This document shows positions 6,941 to 18,151 of a stretch of DNA of 64,000 bases, piece after piece. Made by a program: the position numbers and the translations under genes. This DNA comes from Leifsonia virtsii (GTDB taxonomy: Bacteria; Actinomycetota; Actinomycetes; Actinomycetales; Microbacteriaceae), in contig NZ_JAROCB010000001.1 of the NCBI RefSeq assembly GCF_030433675.1, forward strand, positions 865,333 to 929,332. The letters run 5' to 3'. Every line of letters starts with the position of its first letter. Position 1 is the stretch's first letter. The notes beneath the pieces are model-generated. The model saw only the letters and a list, made by a program, of their open reading frames with translations. It did not search any database and had not been told where the DNA came from.

Positions 6941-8308
6941 TCAGAACACCTTCAGGACGTACGCGGCCACGAGCAGGCCGATGACACCGACGGCGAGCAC
7001 GCCGGCCGTGACCATGAGCACCACGGGCAGCGCGTTGCCGCGCTTCTTCGGCGGCGCGATGACACCGCGGGTCGAGGTGTGCGTGCTGATCGCGCGCGAT
7101 GCGCGGACGGGCTGCACCTCGGACGTGTTGAACTCGTTCTCCTCGCCGTCGAGCAGGCGGTCGATGTCGGACGAGTCGATCCGGTCGGGGTGCGCGCCGG
7201 TGGCGCCCATCCCCCGCGGCAGGTCGATGGAGCCTGTGACGAGGATCTCGCCCGTGCTCGTCAGCGGCGCAGCGCTCGGCTGCGGGATGGCCGGCAGGAT
7301 CAGCGCGTTCGTGGTGGTCGCGGCCGTGGACTGGGCGACGTTGCGCGACGTGATCGGCTGGTTCTGGTCGTCGAGCTCGGCCGCCGTCGACCAATGGCCG
7401 GTCGGCGGGGTGAACGGACGGCGCTCCTGCGCAGCGGTGTCCTCCGAGGTCGCGGAGGCGGCGGGAGCCGCAGCGGTGGGGGCCGCAGCGGCGGCCGGGG
7501 ACTCGGGCTCGGCCGGTGTCGACGGCTTCGGCGTGGCGGTCGCGCCGAAGGCGGCGAACGGCGACGCGGTGGTCTGCGTGACGGTCGGCTCCTCGGCACC
7601 GGCGCGCGCCGCGGAGGGCGCCGACGACGGGGTGAGCGGTGCGAACGGCCAGGCCGTCTTCTCGCTGGTGGACGTCTCCGCGCTCTGCGGCACGGCATCG
7701 CCCTTCGCAGCGTCGCCCGCGGAAGCGGACGACCCGGACTCCGGGCCCGACGTGAAGGCGACCGGGAAGACCTGCTCCTCGGAGGTCGCCGGGTGGTTCG
7801 CCTGCGCGTTCGCCTGCTGGGCCTGCTGCATCGCGCGCAGCTCGCGTCGCGTCAGCGTGCGCTCCGGGAAGGCTGCGGAAGCAGCGGGAGACGAGTCGGC
7901 GGAGGCGGCCTTCGGCTGGGCCGGCGTCTGCTGCGCCGGGGTCGCCGACTCCGGGGTCTGAAGGATCGCCATCGGCTGGGTGACGGGCTCCGGACGCGAG
8001 GAGTCGGGCGCCTGGCGGAACAGGTCGAAGCCGTCGCGTGACGGCGAGGAGACGCCGGGCTCGGCGAAGGCGCTCGCCGGGATGGCCGGGGCCTCGGCGG
8101 ACTCCTGCCCCTGCTTCTCAGGCCGCGGGGCGTCGGAGGGCTGCGCGGTGTCGCTGTCGTCGGCCGGCCGCGGCGGGGCGGAGGTCGTCATGTCGGGCAC
8201 CTGGCCGGCCGGGGTCGGCTCCGCCGTCCCGGCGCGCCGGGCGAACTCCCTGGCCTGTCGCCGCGTCTGCGGCTGGCCCGTCGGCGGCTCTTCAGGCCAC
8301 GATGTCAT
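6941..8308 (-). CDS. Hypothetical Pro/Ala/Ser-rich protein with one C-terminal membrane segment
   Basis: The product is 455 residues of mostly low-complexity sequence rich in Pro, Ala, Ser, Thr and Glu, with a basic [14 protein letters not shown] motif near the N-terminus and a second basic motif ([16 protein letters not shown]) further in. The only hydrophobic span is at the very C-terminus ([20 protein letters not shown]), followed by five or six residues, so the long acidic N-terminal part should face the cytoplasm as a tail-anchored protein. Its ATG overlaps the nadD stop (ATGA), so translation is coupled. No enzymatic motif is recognised. Position between nadD and rsfS is typical for this group of actinobacteria, but the function is unknown. 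Confidence 0.75.
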   Translation of the reverse strand: MTSWPEEPPTGQPQTRRQAREFARRAGTAEPTPAGQVPDMTTSAPPRPADDSDTAQPSDAPRPEKQGQESAEAPAIPASAFAEPGVSSPSRDGFDLFRQAPDSSRPEPVTQPMAILQTPESATPAQQTPAQPKAASADSSPAASAAFPERTLTRRELRAMQQAQQANAQANHPATSEEQVFPVAFTSGPESGSSASAGDAAKGDAVPQSAETSTSEKTAWPFAPLTPSSAPSAARAGAEEPTVTQTTASPFAAFGATATPKPSTPAEPESPAAAAAPTAAAPAASATSEDTAAQERRPFTPPTGHWSTAAELDDQNQPITSRNVAQSTAATTTNALILPAIPQPSAAPLTSTGEILVTGSIDLPRGMGATGAHPDRIDSSDIDRLLDGEENEFNTSEVQPVRASRAISTHTSTRGVIAPPKKRGNALPVVLMVTAGVLAVGVIGLLVAAYVLKVF

Positions 8309-8907
8309 GCCACGCTCCGATACAGATGGTGTTTGGAGATGTACTGAACCACTCCGTCCGGCACCAGGTACCAGACCGGGAATCCCCTGCTCACCCGGCT
8401 CCGGCAATCGGTCGACGAGATCGCCAGGGCCGGAACTTCCAACAAGGATACGTCCTGCTCCGGTAATCCAGAAATACTCAAGTCATGTCCCGGGCGACTC
8501 ACAGCCACGAAGTGGGCCAGCTCCCACAGCTCCTGGACATTGCGCCAGCTCAGGATCTGCGCGATGGCGTCGGCGCCGGTGATGAAGAACAGCTCCGCCT
8601 CCGGCCGTTCCTCGTGCAGGTCGCGGAGGGTGTCGATGGTGTAGGTGGGGCCCTCGCGGTCGATGTCGACCCGGCTGACGGTGAACCGCGGGTTGGACGC
8701 CGTGGCGATCACGGTCATCAGATAGCGGTGCTCGGCCTCCGTGACCGGGCCCTTCTGCCAGGGCTGACCGGTCGGCACGAACACCACCTCGTCGAGCCCG
8801 AACGACTGGGCGACCTCGCTGGCCGCCACCAGGTGACCGTGGTGGATGGGGTCGAACGTGCCGCCCATCACGCCGATGCGCGGTCGGCCCGTCTGCGTCA
8901 ATTCCAT
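8305..8907 (-). CDS. nadD: Nicotinate-nucleotide adenylyltransferase
   Basis: This is a 200-residue enzyme that adenylates nicotinate mononucleotide to deamido-NAD with ATP, in NAD synthesis. The nucleotidyltransferase signature is complete: [18 protein letters not shown] near residues 12-29 with the HHGH (HxGH) motif, and the C-terminal [13 protein letters not shown], the family's ISSTxIR region. The ATG at 8907 gives the usual family length. It is the first gene of a nadD - membrane protein - rsfS unit and overlaps the next start by four bases. Essential and cytoplasmic in known bacteria. Confidence 0.95.
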   Translation of the reverse strand: MELTQTGRPRIGVMGGTFDPIHHGHLVAASEVAQSFGLDEVVFVPTGQPWQKGPVTEAEHRYLMTVIATASNPRFTVSRVDIDREGPTYTIDTLRDLHEERPEAELFFITGADAIAQILSWRNVQELWELAHFVAVSRPGHDLSISGLPEQDVSLLEVPALAISSTDCRSRVSRGFPVWYLVPDGVVQYISKHHLYRSVA

Positions 8908-8936
8908 GCCGGGGTCAGCCCCATGCCAGGGGTTGG

Positions 8937-9173
8937 TCAGTGCCCCTGGGTCGGGTGCCCGCTGCCGTGGTGCGTCGCACCGGGGGCGCCGGCGTGGGCC
9001 GCGGCGTCGGGCGCCGAGCGGTGGCTGTGCCGGTTGGCCACGTCCTTGAAGCTCCAGGTGACGAAGACCAGGGCGATGAAGATCACGATCGCGATCGCTC
9101 CGAAGGCCCACGTGGGCATGGGCAGCTCGACGTGGGTCTCCGCCTCGGCGAGGACGGTCGTCAGGAATGACAT
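8937..9173 (-). CDS. Small single-pass membrane protein with His-rich tail
   Basis: The product is 78 residues: a short N-terminal part, one hydrophobic span ([19 protein letters not shown]) at about residues 22-40, and a cytosolic or periplasmic tail with many His, Ala and Gly residues ([13 protein letters not shown]). The start has a good ribosome-binding site (GAAAGGACC). A hairpin (GAGGGC/GCCCTC) lies in its leader and a TAGACT box (9214-9219, minus strand) may be its -10. Small proteins of this form are common next to nadD in related genomes, but no function is known. The His residues could bind metal; this is speculation. Confidence 0.75.
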   Translation of the reverse strand: MSFLTTVLAEAETHVELPMPTWAFGAIAIVIFIALVFVTWSFKDVANRHSHRSAPDAAAHAGAPGATHHGSGHPTQGH

Positions 9174-9227
9174 CGTGCGTGGTCCTTTCTCGAGGGCTTC
9201 ACGCCCTCCGTCAAGTCTAGCGGTCGC

Positions 9228-10508
9228 CTATGCGCGGATCTGGCCGGACCCGCGGACGATCCACTTCGTGCTGGTGAGCTCCGGCAGTCCCATCGGACCG
9301 CGCGCATGCAGCTTCTGCGTCGAGATGCCGACCTCGGCGCCGAACCCGAACTCGCCGCCGTCGGTGAAGCGCGTCGACGCGTTGACCATCACGACCGCCG
9401 AGTCGACCTCGGCGAGGAACCGCTCGGCGTTCGCCAGGTCGTTGGTGATGATCGACTCGGTGTGCTGCGTGGAGTACCGGCGGATGTGGTCGATCGCCTC
9501 GTCGAGGTCGTCGACCACCTTCACCGAGATGTCGAGGCTCATGTGCTCTGTGGCGTAGTCCTCCTCCGTCACCGGCACGGACTCGCGCGCGAAGGGCCGC
9601 GACCGCTCGTCGGCGTGGATGGTGACCCCGGACTCGCGCAGCGCGCTCAGCACCGGCGGCAGCAGCCGCTCGGCGGCAGCCCGGTGCACGAGCACCGTCT
9701 CGACCGCGTTGCAGACGCTCGGCCGCTGCACCTTGGCGTTGCGGACGATGTCGACCGCCCAGTCTTCGCGCGCCGACTCGTCGAGCACGATGTGGACGAC
9801 GCCGGCACCGGTCTCGATGACGGGCACGGTGGACTGCGTGACAACGGCCTGGATGAGGTCGGCGCTGCCGCGCGGGATTAGCACGTCGACCAGGCCGCGC
9901 GCCGTCATCAGCTCGGCCGCGCCCTCGCGGCCGAAGTCGTCGATGGTCTGCACCGCCTCGGCCGGCAGCCCGGCGGACGCCAGCGCCTCGCGGATCACGC
10001 CGACGAGCACCCGGTTGGTCTCGATCGCTGCGCTGCCGCCGCGCAGCACCGCGGCGTTGCCGCTCTTGATGGCGAGGGCCGCGATGTCGATCGTGACGTT
10101 CGGCCGTGCCTCGTAGATCGCGCCGACCACGCCGAACGGCACCCGCACCTCGGTGATCTTCACGCCGTTCGGGAGCGCACTGCCGCGCACCGCCTGGCCC
10201 ACCGGGTCGGTCAGTGCGACGACCTCGAGCACCGCGTCGGCGAGCCCCTGCAGGCGTGCCGGGGTCAGGGTCAAGCGGTCGAGCAGGCCCGTCGACAGGC
10301 CGTTCTCGCGGCCGTTGGCGAGGTCGAGCTCGTTGGCCGGGAGGATGTCGGCCGATGCGGCCAGAACGCCGTCGGCGATGGCCCGCAGCGCGCGGTTCTT
10401 CTGCTCCGTCGTGGCCGTCGCCAGGGCACGCGACGCCGTCTTGGCGGCGGCCAGCCGCTCCTGCAGCGAGAGGGCGGCCGTGGGGGCCGCACCGGTGATC
10501 GAGGACAT
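9228..10508 (-). CDS. proA: Glutamate-5-semialdehyde dehydrogenase (gamma-glutamyl phosphate reductase)
   Basis: This 426-residue enzyme reduces gamma-glutamyl phosphate to glutamate-5-semialdehyde with NADPH, the second step of proline synthesis. The aldehyde dehydrogenase fold is evident, with PFGVVGAIYEARPNVTID, KSGNAAVLRGGSAA and the catalytic cysteine C266 in RPSVCNAVETVLVH; the C-terminus FGFGAEVGISTQKLHARGPMG is diagnostic for ProA. It starts at ATG 10508, nine bases after the proB stop, in the operon obg-proB-proA, so the pathway's first two enzymes are made together. Confidence 0.97.
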   Translation of the reverse strand: MSSITGAAPTAALSLQERLAAAKTASRALATATTEQKNRALRAIADGVLAASADILPANELDLANGRENGLSTGLLDRLTLTPARLQGLADAVLEVVALTDPVGQAVRGSALPNGVKITEVRVPFGVVGAIYEARPNVTIDIAALAIKSGNAAVLRGGSAAIETNRVLVGVIREALASAGLPAEAVQTIDDFGREGAAELMTARGLVDVLIPRGSADLIQAVVTQSTVPVIETGAGVVHIVLDESAREDWAVDIVRNAKVQRPSVCNAVETVLVHRAAAERLLPPVLSALRESGVTIHADERSRPFARESVPVTEEDYATEHMSLDISVKVVDDLDEAIDHIRRYSTQHTESIITNDLANAERFLAEVDSAVVMVNASTRFTDGGEFGFGAEVGISTQKLHARGPMGLPELTSTKWIVRGSGQIRA

Positions 10509-10517
10509 GCGTCGATT

Positions 10518-13006
<2,489 letters not shown>

Positions 13007-13264
13007 TCAGGCCTCGGCAGCGACGATGTTGACGACCTTGCGGCCGCCCTTCGTGCCGAACTCGACCGCACCCGCCGCGAGGGCGAACAGCGTGTCGTCG
13101 CCGCCACGGCCGACGTTCACGCCGGGGTGGAAGTGGGTGCCGCGCTGGCGGACCAGGATCTCACCCGCGTTGACGGTCTGGCCGCCGAAGCGCTTCACGC
13201 CGAGGCGCTGCGCGTTGGAGTCGCGGCCGTTGCGAGTGGAGCTCGCTCCCTTTTTGTGTGCCAT
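13007..13264 (-). CDS. rpmA: 50S ribosomal protein L27
   Basis: This is an 85-residue L27 near the peptidyl-transferase centre. The N-terminus [20 protein letters not shown] and the block [21 protein letters not shown] are diagnostic; there is no N-terminal extension that would need cleavage. It is 30 bases downstream of rplU and is co-transcribed with it. Confidence 0.98.
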   Translation of the reverse strand: MAHKKGASSTRNGRDSNAQRLGVKRFGGQTVNAGEILVRQRGTHFHPGVNVGRGGDDTLFALAAGAVEFGTKGGRKVVNIVAAEA

Positions 13265-13294
13265 GTCTTCTTCTCCTCGAGAACGGTCTGTCGG

Positions 13295-13603
13295 CTACTT
13301 GATGCCGGTGATCTTGACGCGGGTGAGCTCCTGGCGGTGGCCCTGGCGCTTCTTGTAGCCGGTCTTGTTCTTGAACTTCTGGATGACGATCTTCGGGCCG
13401 CGCAGGTCGCCCAGCACCTCGGCCGTCACGGTGACCTTGGCGAGCGACTTGGCGTCGGAGGTGATCTTGTCGCCGTCGACCAGCAGCACCGGCGCGAGCT
13501 CGACCTTGCCGTCCTTGTCGGCCTTGATGCGGTCCATCGTCACGATGGTGCCGACCTCGACCTTCTCCTGCCGGCCACCGGCGCGCACAACTGCGTAAAC
13601 CAC
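13295..13603 (-). CDS. rplU: 50S ribosomal protein L21
   Basis: This is a 102-residue L21, which binds 23S rRNA. It starts with GTG ([18 protein letters not shown]) and ends with the basic [20 protein letters not shown] region typical of the family. It is the first gene of the rplU-rpmA-obg-proB-proA unit. A strong promoter 170 bases upstream leaves a leader of about 160 nt that may carry autoregulation, as in other bacteria; no structure was assigned with confidence. Confidence 0.97.
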   Translation of the reverse strand: MVYAVVRAGGRQEKVEVGTIVTMDRIKADKDGKVELAPVLLVDGDKITSDAKSLAKVTVTAEVLGDLRGPKIVIQKFKNKTGYKKRQGHRQELTRVKITGIK

Positions 13604-13769
13604 TTGTCAGTACCTTTTCATCGGGGAACAGCTCCTGGCGTAGCCTTCGGACCTGGTCCTGCTCTTCAACTGTTCTGGAAAATGAGTCCAGCCGGCTGCT
13701 ACTGCTGCCGGCGGCTCTCAGAAAACCATGATGGCGGTTCGGGTCGGGCCCGACACACACCAACGGTCA

Positions 13770-13798
13770 ACTTTACCCGACACGCCACTCACCGTCAA
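13770..13798 (-). promoter_or_regulatory. Promoter of the rplU-rpmA-obg-proBA operon
   Basis: On the minus strand TTGACG (13793-13798), an exact 17-base spacer and TAAAGT (13770-13775) match the housekeeping sigma consensus well. Transcription should start near 13763, giving a leader of about 160 nt before rplU. Confidence 0.8.
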
Positions 13799-13847
13799 TT
13801 CAGCGGGGGCGTCGGGAGCGCACGATCCCGCCTGCGGGACCGGTTCC

Positions 13848-13853
13848 TAGAAT
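13848..13853 (+). promoter_or_regulatory. -10 box for leaderless DUF4031 gene
   Basis: TAGAAT ends six bases before the ATG at 13860, so the mRNA should begin at or beside the A of the start codon. No ribosome-binding site is visible, which agrees with leaderless translation. Confidence 0.65.
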
Positions 13854-13859
13854 CATTCT

Positions 13860-14126
13860 ATGACGGTCCTGATCGATCCCCCGGCATGGCCGGCCCACGG
13901 CATGTTGTGGTCGCACCTGGTCAGCGACGCGTCGCTCGCGGAGCTGCACGCCTTCGCCGAGGCCAACGGGGTGCAGCGCAGGGCGTTCGACCTCGACCAC
14001 TACGACGTCCCCGACCGCCGCTACGACGAGCTGGTCGCCGCGGGGGCGCATCCCGTCTCCGGCCACGAGCTGGTCTCACGCCTCATCGCGAGCGGGCTGC
14101 GGGTGCGCGCGAAGGACCGCCACTGA
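13860..14126 (+). CDS. DUF4031 domain protein
   Basis: The product is 88 residues, starting MTVLIDPPAWPAHGMLWSHL and containing the conserved DLDHYDVPDRRYDELVAAGA block with many Asp and His residues, which identifies the DUF4031 family found across actinobacteria. The conserved acidic and histidine residues hint at metal binding, but no activity is established. It is divergent from rplU and convergent with RNase E, from which it is separated by a long perfect inverted repeat. Confidence 0.85.
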   Translation: MTVLIDPPAWPAHGMLWSHLVSDASLAELHAFAEANGVQRRAFDLDHYDVPDRRYDELVAAGAHPVSGHELVSRLIASGLRVRAKDRH

Positions 14127-14132
14127 CGAACA

Positions 14133-14185
14133 ATGGGGCGCAACACGCCGCGTCGCTCGCGCGATAACGGCGTGTTGCGCCCCAT
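14133..14185. repeat. 18-bp perfect inverted repeat, CRACACGCCG family
   Basis: The left arm (14133-14150) and right arm (14168-14185) are perfect reverse complements of 18 bp around a 17-base loop region. The arms contain CAACACGCCG. It separates the convergent DUF4031 and rne genes and could act as a two-way terminator. Its right arm and the following GGATGC are nearly repeated at 39911-39934. Confidence 0.85.
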
Positions 14186-14191
14186 GGATGC

Positions 14192-16735
14192 TTACTCGGA
14201 CTTGGGTGCGAGCTCCCCGCCGGCGATGACGGCCGTGCTGGCGCGACGGCTGCGGCTGCGGCCCTGACCCGGCTCCTTCGGAGCGGGCAGTGCGTCGAGC
14301 ACGGAGTCGAGCAGCAGCTCGGTCTCCTCGGCCGACGGGCGCGGCGCGGGCTCGTGCACGACGGCGGGCTCGGGAAGGTCGAGCAGCGGGAGCACGTGCT
14401 CCTGCTCCGGCTCGGCCTCGGCGGCCGCGTGGGGCGCTGCGTCGACGTCGGACGCCGCCGGCTCGGCCGCCGGTTCCGTCTCCCCGGCCGGCTCCGTCTC
14501 GGGCGCCTGCTGCCGGTCGGCGCCGCCCTTGCCCTTGCGGCGGCGCTTCTTCGTCGCGGTGACCTCGGTCACCACGACCTCCGCGACGCTGATCTCCGTC
14601 ACCTCGGCGGACGCGTCGGCGTCGTGCGCCTTCGCCTCCTCCTCGTGGTGGATGGTGGAGGCGGCGATCTTGGCGAGCGCGTTCTTGGCGTCGTCGGTGA
14701 TGGCGTGCGTGCCGGTGTGACCGTTGCCGTTCCCATTCCCGTTGCCGTTCGCGGGGGCGCCGCCGTTGCCGTTGCCGCCCCGGCCGCGCCTGCGCTCGTT
14801 CTGCTGCTGCGGCTGCTGCTGCTGGCGGTGCTTCACGACCGGGTCGTGGTGCACGATGACACCGCGTCCTGCGCAGACCTCGCACGCCTCGCTGAAGGTC
14901 TCCAGCAGGCCGAGGCCGAGCTTCTTGCGGGTCATCTGCACGAGACCGAGCGAGGTGACCTCGGCGACCTGGTGCTTCGTCCGGTCGCGGCTCAGGCACT
15001 CCACCAGGCGGCGCAGCACGAGGTCGCGGTTCGACTCGAGCACCATGTCGATGAAGTCGACGACGATGATGCCGCCGATGTCGCGCAGGCGCAGCTGGCG
15101 GACGATCTCCTCTGCGGCCTCGAGGTTGTTCTTGGTGACCGTCTCCTCCAGGTTGCCGCCGGAGCCGACGAACTTGCCGGTGTTGACGTCGACGACTGTC
15201 ATCGCCTCGGTGCGGTCGATGACCAGCGACCCGCCGGAGGGCAGCCAGACCTTCCGCTCCAGCGCCTTCTCGATCTGCTCGGTGATGCGGAACTCGTCGA
15301 ACGCGTCCCGATCCCCCGTGTACGCCTCGACGCGGTCGAGGAGGTCGGGGGCGACCTGTCGCAGGTAGTTCTCGATGGTCTGGCGGGCGTCGTCCCCGGC
15401 GATGACCAGCTTCTGGAAGTCCTCGTTGAAGACGTCGCGAATGATCTTGATCAGGAGGTCGGGCTCGCTGTGCAGGAGCGCAGGCGCCTGCTGCGACTCG
15501 ACCCGGGTGCTGATGTCGGCCCACTGCGCCTTCAGACGGTTGACGTCGAGAGTCAGCTGCTCCTCGGTGGCGCCCTCGGCGGCGGTGCGGACGATGACGC
15601 CCGCGCTCTCCGGCAGCACCTCCTTGAGGATCTTCTTGAGGCGCGAGCGCTCGGTGTCCGGGAGCTTGCGGCTGATGCCGTTCATGGAGCCGTTCGGCAC
15701 GTACACCAGGTAGCGGCCGGGCAGCGAGATCTGGCTGGTCAGGCGGGCGCCCTTGTGGCCCACCGGGTCCTTCGTGACCTGCACGAGCACGCGGTCGCCC
15801 GCCTTCAGCGCCAGCTCGATGCGGCGCGGCTGGTTGCCGGTCTCGACCGCGTCCCAGTCCACCTCGCCGGAGTAGAGGACGGCGTTGCGGCCGCGGCCGA
15901 TGTCGACGAAGGCGGCCTCCATGCTCGGGAGGACGTTCTGCACCCGGCCGAGGTAGACGTTGCCGATGAGCGACGCCTCCTGCGAGCGGGCGACGTAGTG
16001 CTCGACGAGGACCTTGTCCTCCAGCACGCCGATCTGGATGCGGCCGCCCTTCGAGCGCACCACCATCTGCCGGTCGACGGACTCGCGGCGGGCGAGGAAC
16101 TCGGCCTCGGTGATGACCGGACGGCGGCGCCCGGCGTCGCGGCCGTCGCGGCGGCGCTGCTTCTTCGCCTCGAGGCGCGTGGAGCCCTTCACCTTCTGCG
16201 GCTCGGTGATGAGCTCGGGCTCGCGCGGGGTGCGCACCTTCACGACTGTGTTGGCCGGGTCGTTCGCGCTCTCGCGGCCGGACTCCCCCGCGCGGCGGCG
16301 GGAGCGGCGGCGGACACCGCCGGCCGGCTCCTCGTCGTCCTCGGGGAGCGGCGGGAGCGGCAGCACGTCGGGCGCCTGGAACAGCAGCGTGGTCGGCGGC
16401 AGCCCCGGGGCGGCGGCTCCGGCGGCCGGGGCCTCCGGCTCGCCGTGCTGCTCCGGGAGCGCAGGCGGCTCGTGCGCGGCGCCGGGACCGGCGGGAGCGG
16501 CGGCCTCGGCCGGCGCGGCCTCGGCCTCCGCCTCCGGCGCGTTCGCCTCCGCCGTTCGGGCGTCGGGCGAGCTCGCCTCAGCGGCGGGTGCCGCCGGAGT
16601 CTCGGAAGCGTCGGCGTTCTCGGCCTGCGAACCCCGTCTCACGACGCGTCGTGCGCCGAAGAGGCCCTTCCGCTTCCGTCCCCCTGGTTCCGTCTCGTTG
16701 TTGTCCGTGTTGTCGATATTCTCGTTATCCACCAT
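14192..16735 (-). CDS. rne: Ribonuclease E/G
   Basis: This is an 847-residue Rne/Rng endoribonuclease, the main mRNA decay and rRNA processing enzyme of actinobacteria. A long acidic, Ala/Pro-rich N-terminal extension (about residues 1-210) precedes the catalytic core. The S1 domain includes GRNAVLYSGEVDWD; the RNase H-like catalytic part shows WLPSGGSLVIDRTEAMTVVD and IIVVDFIDM; the zinc link is CEVCAGRG. The C-terminal arm is disordered, with Gln runs (HRQQQQPQQQNERRR) and Asn-Gly repeats. It starts at ATG 16735. Confidence 0.96.
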   Translation of the reverse strand: MVDNENIDNTDNNETEPGGRKRKGLFGARRVVRRGSQAENADASETPAAPAAEASSPDARTAEANAPEAEAEAAPAEAAAPAGPGAAHEPPALPEQHGEPEAPAAGAAAPGLPPTTLLFQAPDVLPLPPLPEDDEEPAGGVRRRSRRRAGESGRESANDPANTVVKVRTPREPELITEPQKVKGSTRLEAKKQRRRDGRDAGRRRPVITEAEFLARRESVDRQMVVRSKGGRIQIGVLEDKVLVEHYVARSQEASLIGNVYLGRVQNVLPSMEAAFVDIGRGRNAVLYSGEVDWDAVETGNQPRRIELALKAGDRVLVQVTKDPVGHKGARLTSQISLPGRYLVYVPNGSMNGISRKLPDTERSRLKKILKEVLPESAGVIVRTAAEGATEEQLTLDVNRLKAQWADISTRVESQQAPALLHSEPDLLIKIIRDVFNEDFQKLVIAGDDARQTIENYLRQVAPDLLDRVEAYTGDRDAFDEFRITEQIEKALERKVWLPSGGSLVIDRTEAMTVVDVNTGKFVGSGGNLEETVTKNNLEAAEEIVRQLRLRDIGGIIVVDFIDMVLESNRDLVLRRLVECLSRDRTKHQVAEVTSLGLVQMTRKKLGLGLLETFSEACEVCAGRGVIVHHDPVVKHRQQQQPQQQNERRRGRGGNGNGGAPANGNGNGNGNGHTGTHAITDDAKNALAKIAASTIHHEEEAKAHDADASAEVTEISVAEVVVTEVTATKKRRRKGKGGADRQQAPETEPAGETEPAAEPAASDVDAAPHAAAEAEPEQEHVLPLLDLPEPAVVHEPAPRPSAEETELLLDSVLDALPAPKEPGQGRSRSRRASTAVIAGGELAPKSE

Positions 16736-17032
16736 CGCTGGTGCACTCCTCGACCGGTGGCGGTTCCCCGCTCACCGGGTACTCTCCGTCGGGAGGCGGC
16801 GCGTGCGGCGCCTCCCTCAATCCTGTTCGGATGCCTCCGGGCTCGTGGCGCGGCCTGCATCCGGCTCATGTTCTCGACCGGCCACCAGGGCCGGAAGTTC
16901 TCCGGGCGCTCCGGGCGCCCTCAAGCCTTCTGTCGGTGCTCCCGGCCTCGGCCGGGACGACTGCTGCAACGATTATCGCACGGGCCGGGCCCCTGACGGG
17001 TCTCCTCCCAGGGCGACACGCAGAGGGCGTGC
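16736..17032. other. Divergent intergenic region rne / VKOR gene
   Basis: About 300 bases with no convincing gene. On the rne side there is a stem GGGAGGCG (16791-16798) with CGCCTCCC (16809-16816), which would lie in the rne 5' leader; RNase E autoregulation through its leader is known in Escherichia coli, but there is no evidence for it here. The VKOR -10 box is at the right edge. Confidence 0.5.
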
Positions 17033-17038
17033 CATAAT
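17033..17038 (+). promoter_or_regulatory. -10 box for leaderless VKOR gene
   Basis: CATAAT ends six bases before the GTG start at 17045, predicting a leaderless mRNA. The A+T-rich box stands out in the surrounding G+C-rich sequence. Confidence 0.55.
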
Positions 17039-17044
17039 CCGAGG

Positions 17045-17659
17045 GTGTCAGCCAGTCCTGCCGAGGCCGCGTACCGCCGCCCGACCGCACTCGCCATCTT
17101 CCTCATCGTCGCCGGAGCCATCGGGTTCTGGGCCGCGTTCATGCTCACGGTGGACAAGTTCCACCTGCTGCAGGATCCCGGCGCCCAGCTCTCCTGCAAC
17201 TTCTCGGTGCTGGTGGGGTGCTCGAAGAACCTGAACTCCTGGCAGGGGTCCCTGCTGGGCTTCCCGAACCCGATCCTCGGCCTCGCCGGCTGGACCGCGA
17301 CCATCGCGGTCGGCGTGGGGCTGTTCGCCGTGCGGGCCCGGTTCGCCCGGTGGTACTGGATCGCGTTCAACGTCGGCGTGGTGCTGGCGCTGGCGCTCGT
17401 CATCTTCCTGATCACGACGTCGCTGACCGTGCTGAATGTGCTCTGCCCGTGGTGCATGGTCACCTGGGCGGTCACGATCCCGACCTTCTGGGCGGTGACC
17501 CTCTACAACCTCAAGGAGGGCAACATCCCCGTCCCCGAGCGGGCGAGGAAGCTCTTCGGCACCCTGTACAGCTGGGTGCCGCTCATCACGCTCGTCTGCT
17601 ACGCCATCGTGGCGGTGCTGGCGCAGATCCAGCTCGACTGGATCCACCGCGCGTTCTGA
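17045..17659 (+). CDS. Vitamin K epoxide reductase (VKOR) family membrane protein
   Basis: This is a 204-residue integral membrane protein with about five hydrophobic spans. It holds the two VKOR cysteine pairs: a loop pair (LSCNFSVLVGCSKN, about residues 58-68) and the redox-active CPWC within a membrane helix (LNVLCPWCMVTWAV, about 137). Bacterial VKOR proteins reoxidise a DsbA-like partner using quinone and so drive disulfide formation outside the cytoplasm; they replace DsbB in actinobacteria. No DsbA gene is adjacent. The start is GTG with a leaderless-type promoter. An inverted repeat separates it from convergent ndk. Confidence 0.92.
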   Translation: MSASPAEAAYRRPTALAIFLIVAGAIGFWAAFMLTVDKFHLLQDPGAQLSCNFSVLVGCSKNLNSWQGSLLGFPNPILGLAGWTATIAVGVGLFAVRARFARWYWIAFNVGVVLALALVIFLITTSLTVLNVLCPWCMVTWAVTIPTFWAVTLYNLKEGNIPVPERARKLFGTLYSWVPLITLVCYAIVAVLAQIQLDWIHRAF

Positions 17660-17662
17660 GCC

Positions 17663-17716
17663 GGTTGACGCGACACGCCGCCCGGCCGGGCGGCCGGACG
17701 GCGCGTCGCGTCAACC
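17663..17716. repeat. 18-bp inverted repeat with CGACACGCCG core
   Basis: Arms 17663-17680 and 17699-17716 match at 17 of 18 positions (the exception allows a G-T pair). The left arm ends in CGACACGCCG. It lies between the convergent VKOR and ndk genes; a bidirectional terminator is the simplest role. Confidence 0.8.
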
Positions 17717-17728
17717 AGGTGGGCCGGT

Positions 17729-18151
17729 TCAGCCGAACCAGAGGGCGAGCTCGCGCTGGGCGGACTCGGGCGAGTCCGAGCCGTGCACGAGGTTCTGCTG
17801 CACCTTGAGACCCCAGTCGCGGGCCAGGTCGCCGCGGATGGTGCCGGGGGCGGCGGTGGTCGGGTCGGTGGCGCCGGCGAGCGAGCGGAAGCCCTCGATG
17901 ACGCGGTTCCCGGCGAGCCGGATGGCCACAATCGGGCCGGATTCCATGAACTCGACCAGCGGCTCGTAGAAGGGCTTGCCCTCGTGCTCGGCGTAGTGCT
18001 GCGCCAGCAGGTCGCGGTCCGCCTGCAGCATCCGCAGGTCGACGAGCGAGTAGCCCTTCGCCTCGATGCGGCGCAGGATCTCGCCGGTCAGGCTGCGGGC
18101 GACCCCGTCGGGCTTGATGAGGACGAGGGTCTCTTCGACGGCGGTGGTCAT
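17729..18151 (-). CDS. ndk: Nucleoside-diphosphate kinase
   Basis: This is a 140-residue NDK that transfers the terminal phosphate of ATP to nucleoside diphosphates through a phosphohistidine. Diagnostic stretches are [19 protein letters not shown], the [20 protein letters not shown] loop and [15 protein letters not shown] with the active-site histidine. It starts at ATG 18151, overlapping the DUF4233 stop, with GGAGAA upstream. It is the last gene of the ileS-folC-DUF4233-ndk operon, an order conserved in many actinobacteria. Confidence 0.98.
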   Translation of the reverse strand: MTTAVEETLVLIKPDGVARSLTGEILRRIEAKGYSLVDLRMLQADRDLLAQHYAEHEGKPFYEPLVEFMESGPIVAIRLAGNRVIEGFRSLAGATDPTTAAPGTIRGDLARDWGLKVQQNLVHGSDSPESAQRELALWFG

